A stretch of 64,000 bases of DNA from positions 7,715,001 to 7,779,000 of the forward strand of contig NZ_CP029617.1 in assembly GCF_003945545.1 (NCBI RefSeq), read 5' to 3'. The notes under the pieces were generated by a model. It had not been told where the DNA came from. It did no database searches and worked only from the letters and a program-made list of their open reading frames with translations. Shown one piece after another: positions 51,071-59,343 of this stretch (position 1 is its first letter; each line of letters starts with the position of its first letter). The position numbers were made by a program, and so were the translations under genes. This DNA is from Streptomyces sp. WAC 01529. Its GTDB lineage: Bacteria > Actinomycetota > Actinomycetes > Streptomycetales > Streptomycetaceae.

Positions 51071-52219
51071 GTGGGGGTGGACCTTCCGATGACCATCGAC
51101 ATGACAGCAGCGCCCGAGGGCATGGCGCTGCCCGGGGTTCTCGACGACATCCGGATGGCCCCCGCCCCCCGGATCACCGGGGTGGGCACGGCCGTGAGCC
51201 CCACCTCCTACTCCCAGCGGGAAGTGCTCGACGCCTTCGGCATCACCGACCCCAAGGTGCGGTCGGTCTTCCTCAACAGCGCCATCGAGCGCCGCAACCT
51301 CACCCTGCCCGCCGAGGACGCCCACGGAGTGCGCGCCCCCGAGTCCCAGGGCGACCTGCTCGACAAGCACAAGGCACTGGCACTGGAGATGGGCGCCGAG
51401 GCGCTGCGCGCCTGCCTGAAGAACGCCGGAGCCGAACTGGCCGACCTGCGCCACCTGTGCTGCGTCACCTCCACCGGCTTCCTCACACCGGGCCTCAGCG
51501 CCCTGCTGATCAGGGAGTTGGGCATCGACCGGCACTGCAGCCGGGCCGACATCGTCGGCATGGGCTGCAACGCGGGCCTCAACGCCCTGAGCGTGGAAGC
51601 GGGGTGGGCGGCCTCCCACCCCGGCGAACTCGCCGTCGTGCTCTGCGTCGAGGCGTGCTCGGCCGCGTACGCGATGGACTCCACGATGCGCACGGCCGTC
51701 GTGAACAGTCTCTTCGGTGACGGCGCCGCGGCCGTCGCGCTCGTCGCGGGGGACGAGCGGGAGCCGACGCCGCAACCGGCCCCTGTGGTACTGAAGTTCG
51801 CCAGCTGCATCATCCCCGAGGCCGTGGACGCGATGCGCTACGACTGGGACCGCGACCAGGGCAGGTTCAGCTTCTTCCTCGACCCGCAGATCCCCTACGT
51901 CGTGGGCGCGCACGCCGAGATCGTCGTCGACCGCCTGCTGGAGGGCACCGGGCTGCGCAGGAGCGACATACGGCACTGGCTCGTGCACTCCGGGGGCAAG
52001 AAGGTCATCGACGCCGTCGTGGTCAACCTCGGCCTGACCCGCCACGACGTACGGCACACCGTCGGTGTGCTGCGGGACCACGGGAACGTCTCCAGCGGAT
52101 CGTTCCTCTTCTCCTACGAACGCCTCCTCGAAGAGGGGGTCACCCGGCCCGGCGAGTACGGAGTGCTCATGACCATGGGCCCGGGCTCCACGATCGAGAC
52201 GGCGCTGATCCGATGGTGA
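51071..52219 (+). CDS. dpgA: DpgA, type III polyketide synthase (3,5-dihydroxyphenylacetyl-CoA synthase)
   Basis: This 382-aa enzyme joins four malonyl-CoA units to make 3,5-dihydroxyphenylacetyl-CoA, the first step to Dpg. It matches glycopeptide DpgA throughout: RSVFLNSAIERRNLTLP, CCVTSTGFLTPGLSAL, the nucleophile Cys166 in GMGCNAGLNAL, SLFGDGAAAVAL, VDAMRYDWDRDQ, IPYVVGAHAE and WLVHSGGKK. GTG at 51071 is used here. ATG 51089 is an equally good start with a GGGGGTGG site ahead. The gene follows Hmo-HpgT by 46 bases and overlaps dpgB. Confidence 0.94.
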   Translation: MGVDLPMTIDMTAAPEGMALPGVLDDIRMAPAPRITGVGTAVSPTSYSQREVLDAFGITDPKVRSVFLNSAIERRNLTLPAEDAHGVRAPESQGDLLDKHKALALEMGAEALRACLKNAGAELADLRHLCCVTSTGFLTPGLSALLIRELGIDRHCSRADIVGMGCNAGLNALSVEAGWAASHPGELAVVLCVEACSAAYAMDSTMRTAVVNSLFGDGAAAVALVAGDEREPTPQPAPVVLKFASCIIPEAVDAMRYDWDRDQGRFSFFLDPQIPYVVGAHAEIVVDRLLEGTGLRRSDIRHWLVHSGGKKVIDAVVVNLGLTRHDVRHTVGVLRDHGNVSSGSFLFSYERLLEEGVTRPGEYGVLMTMGPGSTIETALIRW

Positions 52220-52932
52220 GCGCGAGCCATGGCGAGGACGGGCCGACGGTGAGGACGGACGGGACCATGAAACCCCTGCGCGCACTGGAACTGGACGGCT
52301 CCGAGCCCCTCTCCGCCACGGCCGTCAAGGCCGTCGCGGACCTCTGCGACCGGGCGGAGGACCCGGAAGGCCACGCCCTCGCGGTCGTCCACGTCACCGG
52401 GGCGCCGCACGGCGACTGGACCGGCGGCCTCGACGTCACGCTGGTCACCAAGTGGGAGCGCGCCCTGCGCCGCCTGGAACGGCTGCCGGCCGCCACGGTC
52501 GCGGTCGCCCGCGGCGACTGCGGCGGGACCGCGCTCGACGCGTTCCTCGCCGCCGACCTCCGCGTGGCCGCCCCGGGCACCCGGCTCCTCGTCCCGCGCG
52601 ATGCCACGGCGACCTGGCCCGGCATGGCCGTCTACCGTCTTGTCCAGCTCGCCGGGGCCGCACGGGTCCGCAAGGCCGTCCTGTTCGGCCGCCCGATCGA
52701 CGCGGCCGAGGCGCTGGCACTGGGCGTCGTCGACGAAGTGGCCGACGACCCGGCGGCGGCCGTGACCGCCGCGGCGGGCCTCGCGCACGGCCTGTCCGGC
52801 AAAGAGATCGCGATCCGGCGGCAGTTGATGTTCGACGCCGCGACGACCAGCTTCGAGGACGCCCTCGGCGCCCACCTCGCGGCCTGCGACCGCGCCCTGC
52901 GGCAGGGCGCCGAGGAGGTGGCGGCATCGTGA
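52213..52932 (+). CDS. dpgB: DpgB, enoyl-CoA hydratase-like partner of DpgA
   Basis: This 239-aa crotonase-fold protein overlaps the end of dpgA (ATGGTGA). It has ECH-like core segments (VHVTGAPHGDWTGGLD, AVARGDCGGTALDAFLAADLRVAAPG, LARRIGLVDEV-like) but lacks the catalytic glutamate pair of true hydratases. DpgB is known to raise DpgA turnover and help release the product. ATG 52267 (MKPLRALELDG) is a possible shorter start. Confidence 0.9.
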   Translation: MVSASHGEDGPTVRTDGTMKPLRALELDGSEPLSATAVKAVADLCDRAEDPEGHALAVVHVTGAPHGDWTGGLDVTLVTKWERALRRLERLPAATVAVARGDCGGTALDAFLAADLRVAAPGTRLLVPRDATATWPGMAVYRLVQLAGAARVRKAVLFGRPIDAAEALALGVVDEVADDPAAAVTAAAGLAHGLSGKEIAIRRQLMFDAATTSFEDALGAHLAACDRALRQGAEEVAAS

Positions 52933-54314
52933 CGACCGTCCACCACGCCCCCGCGGCGGCCCCGCCCGCGGCCCCCGGGCACGGGGACGTCAGAGACATC
53001 TGGGCGGCTCTGGCCGCCTCTTCCGGGGCCCTCGCCCGCGTCGACGAACTGGCCGGGGCCCTGCCGGAACCGCCCGCCCGCACACCCGGCGAGCGGGCCG
53101 CGATCGCCGCCGCCAAGGACGCGGCCCGCGCGCTGCGGGCCGCGTTCCTCGACACGTACGCCGACGCCGTGTACGACCGGCTGACCAGCGGCCGCACCCT
53201 GTCGCCGCGCATCGACGAACTCCTCGACGCCGCCGCCACAGAGCTGCCCGGCCTGGTGCCCGACGAGGCCCTGCTCGCCGCCGAGCGCAGCAGGCCGCAG
53301 GCAGCCAAGGAAGGGCACGAGATCGACCAGGGCATCTTCCTGCGCGCCGTGCTCCGCTCACCGACGGCCGGCCCGCACTTGCTCGACGCCATGCTCCGGC
53401 CGACCCCCCGCGCCCTGGGGCTCCTCGATGAGTTCACCCGCACCGGCGCGGTGCGGATGGAGTCCGTGCGCGTCGAACGGGGCGACGACGGCGTGGCGCG
53501 GCTGACCCTGTGCCGCGACGACCGGCTGAACGCCGAGGACACCCGCCAGGTCGACGACATGGAGACCGCCGTCGACCTCGCCCTGCTCGACCCGGCGGTA
53601 CGGGTCGGGCTGCTGCGCGGCGGGGAGATGAGCCACCCGCGCTACCGCGGCAGGCGGGTGTTCAGCGCGGGCATCAACCTCAAGAGCCTCAGCTCCGGTG
53701 ACATCCCGCTGGTCGGGTTCCTGCTGCGCCGCGAACTCGGCTACCTCCACAAGCTCGTACGCGGTGTGCTCACCGACCACGCGGGCCAGTGGCACTCCCC
53801 CCGCGTGGAGAAGCCGTGGGTCGCCGCAGTGGACGGCTTCGCCATCGGCGGCGGCGCCCAGGTCCTGCTGGTCTGCGACCACGTGCTCGCCGCGTCCGAC
53901 GCCTACCTCAGCCTGCCCGCGGCGAAGGAGGGCATCATCCCCGGCGTCGCCAACTTCCGGCTCACCCGGTACGCGGGACCCCGGCTCGCCCGGCAGATCA
54001 TCCTCCAAGGCCGCAGGATCAGGGCCGCCGAACCGGCCGCGAGGCTCCTGGTCGACGAGATCGTGGAACCGGAGGAGATGGACGCCGCGGTCGAACGCGC
54101 CGTGGCCGGGCTCGACGGCGCCGCGGTGCTCGCCAACCGCCGCATGCTCAACCTCGCCGAGGAACCACCGGACGCGTTCCGCGCGTACATGGCGGAGTTC
54201 GCGCTCCAACAGGCTTTGCGGATCTACGGCCAGGACGTCATCGACAAGGTCGGCCGCTTCGCCGCGACCCCGCAGGACGGCCCGCAGGACGGTCCGCCGG
54301 GCTCCGGCGGCTGA
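52929..54314 (+). CDS. dpgC: DpgC, cofactor-independent 3,5-dihydroxyphenylacetyl-CoA dioxygenase
   Basis: This 461-aa enzyme oxidises 3,5-dihydroxyphenylacetyl-CoA to 3,5-dihydroxyphenylglyoxylate without metal or cofactor. It has the long helical N-terminal domain (about residues 15-170) that sets DpgC apart from other crotonases. A crotonase core follows with GRRVFSAGINLKSLSSGDIP, the oxyanion segment DGFAIGGGAQVLLVCDHVLAA and LPAAKEGIIPGVANFRL. HpgT then aminates the product to Dpg. The GTG start overlaps dpgB. The C-terminus ends in Asp-Gly-Pro-rich residues. No dpgD follows. Confidence 0.93.
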   Translation: MTTVHHAPAAAPPAAPGHGDVRDIWAALAASSGALARVDELAGALPEPPARTPGERAAIAAAKDAARALRAAFLDTYADAVYDRLTSGRTLSPRIDELLDAAATELPGLVPDEALLAAERSRPQAAKEGHEIDQGIFLRAVLRSPTAGPHLLDAMLRPTPRALGLLDEFTRTGAVRMESVRVERGDDGVARLTLCRDDRLNAEDTRQVDDMETAVDLALLDPAVRVGLLRGGEMSHPRYRGRRVFSAGINLKSLSSGDIPLVGFLLRRELGYLHKLVRGVLTDHAGQWHSPRVEKPWVAAVDGFAIGGGAQVLLVCDHVLAASDAYLSLPAAKEGIIPGVANFRLTRYAGPRLARQIILQGRRIRAAEPAARLLVDEIVEPEEMDAAVERAVAGLDGAAVLANRRMLNLAEEPPDAFRAYMAEFALQQALRIYGQDVIDKVGRFAATPQDGPQDGPPGSGG

Positions 54315-54324
54315 AGGGAGCCCC

Positions 54325-55149
54325 ATGCCGATCGCCCGGACAGGCGGGACACGACTCTCCTACGAGGAGTACGGCGCCGGAGAGCCGGTCGTCATGGTCA
54401 CCGGCACCGGGGCGCCCGGCCGGATGTGGCGCACCCACCAGGTGCCCGCCCTGACCCGCGCGGGGTACCGGGTGATCACCCTCGACAACCGGGGGATCCC
54501 GCCGAGCGACCCCTGCCCCGAGGGGTTCACCCTGGACGACATGGCGGCGGACATCGCGGGCCTCATCGAGCACCTGGGTGAGGGCGCGTGCCGGGTCGTC
54601 GGCTACTCGCTGGGCGCGATCGCCGTCCAGGAACTGCTCCTGGCCCGCCCCGAACTCGTACGCCAGGCCGTCCTGATGGCGACCAGCGGACGAACGGACG
54701 CGCTGACCGCCGCGATGACGGCCGCCGACATGGAACTCGCCGACATGCAACTCGGCGAGGTCCAGGGCAAGTTGCCGCCCCGCTTCGCCGCCTATGTGCA
54801 GGCTCTCCAGAACCTCTCGCCGCGGACGCTGAACGACGACGAGCGGCTGCGGGACTGGCTCGCCGTCTTCGAGATGTCCGACCTCGACCGCTCGGGCCTG
54901 CGCGGCCAGCTCGGGCTCCAGCTGATCCCGGACCGCCTGCGGGCCTACCGGCGCATCAGTACGCCGTCTCTGGTGATCGGGTTCCAGGACGACCTCGTCG
55001 TCCGCCCGCGGCTCTCCCGCGAGGTCGCGCAGAGCATTCCGGGAAGCACCTATACCGAGATCCCGGGATGCGGCCACTACGGATATCTGGAGAGGCCCGC
55101 CGCCGTGAATTCGGCGATCACCGATTTCTTCGCCGGGCGAACACCGTGA
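54325..55149 (+). CDS. Alpha/beta-hydrolase
   Basis: This 274-aa hydrolase has an N-terminal GAGEPVVMVTGTGAPGRMW (oxyanion loop), the nucleophile elbow GYSLGA (Ser about residue 95), an acid in IGFQDDLVV and the His in GCGHYGYLERP, so the triad looks complete. Stand-alone hydrolases of this kind occur in Hpg-containing peptide clusters, where they may release or edit peptidyl-carrier intermediates, or hydrolyse an aryl-CoA. It is 10 bases after dpgC and surely cotranscribed. It could replace a thioesterase domain. That remains inference. Confidence 0.85.
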   Translation: MPIARTGGTRLSYEEYGAGEPVVMVTGTGAPGRMWRTHQVPALTRAGYRVITLDNRGIPPSDPCPEGFTLDDMAADIAGLIEHLGEGACRVVGYSLGAIAVQELLLARPELVRQAVLMATSGRTDALTAAMTAADMELADMQLGEVQGKLPPRFAAYVQALQNLSPRTLNDDERLRDWLAVFEMSDLDRSGLRGQLGLQLIPDRLRAYRRISTPSLVIGFQDDLVVRPRLSREVAQSIPGSTYTEIPGCGHYGYLERPAAVNSAITDFFAGRTP

Positions 55150-55249
55150 ATTCCGTCCCGCGTCAGGCGCTCACTGGACGCTCTTGTCGGCCCCCGGGCC
55201 CCCGGCTAGCGTAAACACATCCTGCCGACAGAAATTGATCGGAGTGGTC

Positions 55250-55474
55250 ATGCCCAACCCGTTCGACGACGAAAACGGAACCTTCCTCGTTCTTGTCAAC
55301 GACGAGAACCAGCATTCGCTCTGGCCCTCCTTCGCCGAAGTCCCGGCCGGCTGGAAGGCCGTCTTCGGTGAGGACACGCGGGAGGCCTGCCTCGCGTACA
55401 TAGAGGAGAACTGGACGGACATCCGTCCCAAGAGCCTCATCGAGGAGATGGAGAAGTACGAAGCCGCCGGCTAG
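55250..55474 (+). CDS. MbtH-like protein
   Basis: This 74-aa protein begins MPNPFDDENGTFLVLVNDEN and carries the family signatures HSLWPSFAEVPAGWKAVFG and ENWTDIRPKSL, including the three conserved Trp. MbtH proteins bind NRPS adenylation domains and help them fold or act. It lies in the leader between the hydrolase and exporter genes with GGAG ahead of its ATG, and is the expected partner of the NRPS downstream. Confidence 0.95.
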   Translation: MPNPFDDENGTFLVLVNDENQHSLWPSFAEVPAGWKAVFGEDTREACLAYIEENWTDIRPKSLIEEMEKYEAAG

Positions 55475-55515
55475 GCGAGCCCGGACCGCAACGACAAGGG
55501 AAACGGGAGGTTTTC

Positions 55516-57687
55516 GTGGCCATGATCGGTGGCCCGGGGCCGGTGATAATGAGCGGCGGTATGGGGCCGGACCAGCCGGTGACCAAACAGCGAATCAAGC
55601 CCGGCACGGCGAAACGCGTCATCCCCTACACGAAACCGTACCGCCTCAACATCGTGCTTCTCCTGGTCATCACCGCGCTCAACGCGGCGAACGTGGTGGC
55701 CACGCCCATCCTGTTCATGTACCTCATCGACAACGGAATCGTCGAACGCAACAACTCGGTGGTCGTGTGGATCTCCGTGGCGGTCGCCGCCATCGCGCTG
55801 CTGAGCACCGCCCTCGGGTTCGCGGAGGCCTGGTACTCGGGCCGGATCAGCGAGGGGCTCATCTACGACCTCCGCACCAAGATCTTCGACCATGTGCAGC
55901 GCCAGCCACTGGCGTTCTTCACCCGCGCGCAGACGGGGTCGCTCGTCAGCAGGCTGAACACCGACGTGGTCGGCGCCCAACAGGCGGTCACCACGCTGCT
56001 GTCCACGGTGGCGTCCGCCGGGCTCACGCTGGTCCTCGTACTGATCACGATGTTCTATCTCTCCTGGGTGGTCACCCTGATCTCCCTGGTGATCATTCCG
56101 CTGTTCATCCTGCCCGGGAAGCTCGTCGGCGGCAGGCTCCAGCGGATCATGCGGGAGCACATGCAGGTCAACGCCGAGGTCGGCTCGTTCATGAGCGAGC
56201 GGTTCAACGTCACGGGCGCCCTGCTCGCCAAGTTGTACGGCCGTCCCGCGGGCGAGACGGGCATGTTCTCCGGGCTCGCGGCCAAGGGCCGGGACCTCGG
56301 CATCCTGACCGCCGTCTACGGGAAGATGCTCTTCCTGACGATGATGCTGGTGGGCTCGCTCGCCACCGCGCTCGTCTACGGCCTGGGCGGCAGCCTCGTC
56401 ATCGACGGCACCTTCCAGATCGGCACCCTGGTGGCGCTGGCCACCCTGATCACCCGGCTGATGGGCCCCATCAACCAGCTCGCCGGCGCACAGACGAGCG
56501 TGCTGACGGCGCTCGTCAGCTTCGACCGGCTCTTCGAGATCCTCGACCTCAAGCCGCTGATCTCCGAGAAGCCGGACGCCGTGCCCCTGCCCGCCACGAG
56601 CCAGGGCGGCGGGACGGCACCCGACATCGTGTTCGACGGGGTGTCCTTCCGCTACCCGAGGGCCGCCGACGTATCGCTCGCCTCGCTGGAGTCCATCGCC
56701 CTGCCCATGCAGGAACGCGCGCAGAACACCTGGACCCTGAGCGACCTGAACTTCACCGCGCCCGCGGGCAAGCTGACCGCGCTGGTCGGCCCGTCCGGCG
56801 CGGGCAAGACGACCATCACCCACCTGGTGCCGCGGCTGTACGACCCGGTCGAGGGCGCCATCAGGATCGGCGGGCACGACATCCGCGACGTGACGCTGCG
56901 GTCGCTCAACGAGACCGTCGGCATGGTCACGCAGGACGCGCACCTCTTCCACGCCACCCTCCGCGACAACCTGGCGTACGCCCGTCCCGACGCCACCGAG
57001 CAGGAACTGATCGAAGCGTGCAAGGCGGCACAGATCTGGGAGCTGATCGAGAGCCTGCCGGACGGCTTCGACACCGTCGTCGGCGACCGCGGCTACCGGT
57101 TCTCCGGCGGCGAGAAGCAGCGCGTCGCCATGGCGAGGCTCCTGCTCAAGGCCCCGCCCATCGTCGTGCTCGACGAGGCGACCGCGCACCTCGACTCGGA
57201 GTCCGAGGCGGCGCTGCAACGGGCCCTGAAGACCGCGCTGAAGGGCCGCACCTCGCTGGTGATCGCCCACCGCCTCTCCACCATCCGCGACGCCGACCAG
57301 ATCCTCGTCATCGACCAGGGCAGGGTCCAGGAGCGCGGCACCCACGAAGAGCTGATGGAACTGGACGGGCTCTACGCGGAGCTGTACCGCACGCAGTTCT
57401 CCCGCCAGCCGTCCGTCAAGGGTGACGCGCCGGCGCTCGAATCCAGGAACGGCGCGGTGCCGGTGCCCGAGCCGGTGGGCGGCCCGCCCGGTCCGCCCGG
57501 CACCATGTTCACCGGTGGCCCGGGCGGCCCGGGCGGTCCCGGAGGTCCGGGGGGCCCAGGGGGGCCGGGAGTCTTCTTCGCCCCCGGCGGTCCAGTCGGT
57601 CCTGGCGGCCCCGGCGGCCCGGGGCCGGGCCCCGGCCCGCATGGCCCCGGACCAGGACAGGGGGGTGTGCCGCCCGGCCACGGGTGA
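55516..57687 (+). CDS. ABC exporter (fused membrane and ATPase) with collagen-like C-terminal tail
   Basis: This 723-aa half-transporter has a six-helix membrane domain (about residues 40-340) and an ATPase domain (about 370-620) with Walker A GPSGAGKTT, Q-loop VTQDAHLF, signature FSGGEKQRVA, Walker B IVVLDEAT and the switch His in IAHRLST. It most likely exports the peptide product or confers self-tolerance as a homodimer. After residue 640 it has about 75 residues dominated by Gly-Pro-Gly triplets, which is odd for this family. GTG 55516 sits 5 bases after GGGAGG. ATG 55522 is an alternative. Confidence 0.92.
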   Translation: MAMIGGPGPVIMSGGMGPDQPVTKQRIKPGTAKRVIPYTKPYRLNIVLLLVITALNAANVVATPILFMYLIDNGIVERNNSVVVWISVAVAAIALLSTALGFAEAWYSGRISEGLIYDLRTKIFDHVQRQPLAFFTRAQTGSLVSRLNTDVVGAQQAVTTLLSTVASAGLTLVLVLITMFYLSWVVTLISLVIIPLFILPGKLVGGRLQRIMREHMQVNAEVGSFMSERFNVTGALLAKLYGRPAGETGMFSGLAAKGRDLGILTAVYGKMLFLTMMLVGSLATALVYGLGGSLVIDGTFQIGTLVALATLITRLMGPINQLAGAQTSVLTALVSFDRLFEILDLKPLISEKPDAVPLPATSQGGGTAPDIVFDGVSFRYPRAADVSLASLESIALPMQERAQNTWTLSDLNFTAPAGKLTALVGPSGAGKTTITHLVPRLYDPVEGAIRIGGHDIRDVTLRSLNETVGMVTQDAHLFHATLRDNLAYARPDATEQELIEACKAAQIWELIESLPDGFDTVVGDRGYRFSGGEKQRVAMARLLLKAPPIVVLDEATAHLDSESEAALQRALKTALKGRTSLVIAHRLSTIRDADQILVIDQGRVQERGTHEELMELDGLYAELYRTQFSRQPSVKGDAPALESRNGAVPVPEPVGGPPGPPGTMFTGGPGGPGGPGGPGGPGGPGVFFAPGGPVGPGGPGGPGPGPGPHGPGPGQGGVPPGHG

Positions 57688-57717
57688 GCCCCACCCCCGT
57701 ACCGGAAAAGGACGATC

Positions 57718-57760
57718 GGCATCCGCGACGTGCGCATCGGCGTCGCGGATGCCGCGTTTT
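57718..57760 (+). terminator. Perfect 13-bp stem-loop with T-run after the exporter gene
   Basis: GGCATCCGCGACG (57718-57730) pairs exactly with CGTCGCGGATGCC (57741-57753) around a 10-base loop, followed by GCGTTTT. It lies 30 bases past the exporter stop and 100 before the kinase gene, so it probably ends the hmo-hpgT-to-exporter transcript. Confidence 0.88.
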
Positions 57761-57858
57761 CCCGCCGGGTCCCGGATTTCGCCGGGGCGACTCGGGGGCG
57801 GCGCCGCGGGGGTAGCCTGGCAAACGTCTGTGTGCCCGGGTACCGGATGTGAGGTGCG

Positions 57859-59172
57859 ATGCCGATGCGTCTGCCCAGCTCGGCCCACGCGGCCCGGTTC
57901 CGCGCCTGGGCGGCCGCCCGACTCCTGCCCAAACGGGTGCGCATGCGGCTCACCCTGCTGTACGGATCGCTGTTCGTCGTCTCCGGCGCCGTCCTGCTGA
58001 CGATCACCTATCTGCTGGTCAGCCGCTCCAACGGGGTCTTCGTCTTCAGCCGCGAGAAGTCCGGCCCGCCCACGGACGACGGCGTGCACATGTACACGGA
58101 AAGCGGCGCCTCCTCCGCCCTCAAGGGCATCGCCGAGGCGCGGCGCCAACAGGCGATGCGCCAGCACGAGATGGAGATGAACCGCCTGCTGATCGAGTCG
58201 GGCGTCGCGCTGGCCATCATGTCGGTGATCGCGATCGGCCTCGGCTGGTTCGTCGCGGGACGGGTGCTGCGCCCGCTGCGCACGATGACCTCCACCATCC
58301 AGCGGATCTCCGCGCACAACGTGCACGAGCGGCTGGCCGCCGAGGGCCCGGCCGACGAACTGAAGGACCTCGCGGAGACGGTCGACGGGCTGCTCGGCCG
58401 TCTCGAAAGCGCCCTCGACTCCCATAAACGCTTCGTCGCCAACGCCGCGCACGAACTGCGGACACCACTGACCGTCGAACACGCCCTCCTCGAGGAGTCG
58501 TTGATCGACCGCGACGCCACCGTCGAGTCCTTCCGGTCCAACTTCGAACGGCTCCTGGTGCTCAGCGAGCAGCAGGCACGGCTTCTGGAGTCCCTGCTGA
58601 CCCTGTCGAGCAGCGAACGCGGCCTGGACCAGCGGGAGCCGCTCGAACTGGCCGAGCTGGCGGAGAAGGCGGTGCTCGGCTGCCGTGAGCAGGCGGAGCG
58701 GCGGGGGCTGCGGGTGGATACGGTGACCGGGCCCGCCGCCACCTGGGGCGACAGCGCGCTGGTGGAGCGCCTGATGGCCAACCTCCTGGACAACGCCATC
58801 GGTTACAACGTCCCCGACGGCTGGGTGAGGCTCGTGACCCGCGTCGAGGACGAGCACGCCGTCGTCCGGGTGGCCAATTCCGGCAGCCTGATCCCGCCGG
58901 ACCGGGTGGGCCGCCTCTTCGAACCGTTCCAGCGGCTCGACCGCACCGCGGGCGACGGACACCACGGGCTCGGCCTGTCGATCGTGCGCTCCATCGCCAC
59001 CGCCCACGGCGCGACCCTGGACGCGCACGCCAGGCCGGAGGGCGGTCTCGTCGTCGAGGTCGCCTTCCCGCTCCGGGCGGCGCGGCGCCCGCAGACCCGG
59101 CAGCAGCACGGCGGGCAACGCCGGCCGCGGGCCGCCTCCGTGACGAGCGCGGGCGACTCCGCCTCCGGGTGA
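57859..59172 (+). CDS. Orphan sensor histidine kinase, paralogue of the kinase at 15111
   Basis: This 437-aa kinase has two membrane helices (about residues 34-55 and 118-140), a small external loop, HAMP (RPLRTMTSTI), the H-box AHELRTPLT with His198, and ATPase motifs (NLLDNAIGY, FEPFQRLDR, HHGLGLSIV). The HAMP-to-H-box stretch is nearly the same as in the kinase at 15111, even to the same His number, while the external loops differ (here with SREKSGPPTDDGVHMYTESG). No response regulator gene is next to it. It may therefore feed the regulator at 14450. A terminator and a promoter-bearing gap separate it from the exporter gene. Confidence 0.92.
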   Translation: MPMRLPSSAHAARFRAWAAARLLPKRVRMRLTLLYGSLFVVSGAVLLTITYLLVSRSNGVFVFSREKSGPPTDDGVHMYTESGASSALKGIAEARRQQAMRQHEMEMNRLLIESGVALAIMSVIAIGLGWFVAGRVLRPLRTMTSTIQRISAHNVHERLAAEGPADELKDLAETVDGLLGRLESALDSHKRFVANAAHELRTPLTVEHALLEESLIDRDATVESFRSNFERLLVLSEQQARLLESLLTLSSSERGLDQREPLELAELAEKAVLGCREQAERRGLRVDTVTGPAATWGDSALVERLMANLLDNAIGYNVPDGWVRLVTRVEDEHAVVRVANSGSLIPPDRVGRLFEPFQRLDRTAGDGHHGLGLSIVRSIATAHGATLDAHARPEGGLVVEVAFPLRAARRPQTRQQHGGQRRPRAASVTSAGDSASG

Positions 59173-59266
59173 TCGCGCCCTGGGCCGCCACTGTGGACGG
59201 GTCGCGTCAATTCCCCCCTCGGCCATAGCATCGAATTCACCGCGCTTGTTCATGCGCCTGCCCGGT

Positions 59267-59295
59267 GTCCAAGTGCGCACGGGGCGCGGTTGGAC
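59267..59295. promoter_or_regulatory. StrR/Bbr-type operator (GTCCAA-N17-TTGGAC) before the NRPS
   Basis: GTCCAA at 59267-59272 and TTGGAC at 59290-59295 form a perfect palindrome with a 17-base spacer. It is identical in arms, spacing and inner bases GTGCGC and CGG to the site at 48564. It lies about 50 bases before the NRPS start codon in the only intergenic gap there. This is the second site of the kind expected for the StrR-type protein encoded at 18057. Confidence 0.85.
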
Positions 59296-59343
59296 GGCCC
59301 GGGAATGAAATAGCCGACGCGGTTCGCGCGGCGAGGGGGAATG

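Noticed and set aside
57500..57680. GGCCCGGGC-type repeats considered as a CRISPR array or intergenic repeat
   Set aside because: They are in frame within the exporter gene and code Gly-Pro-Gly. There are no spacers of constant length.
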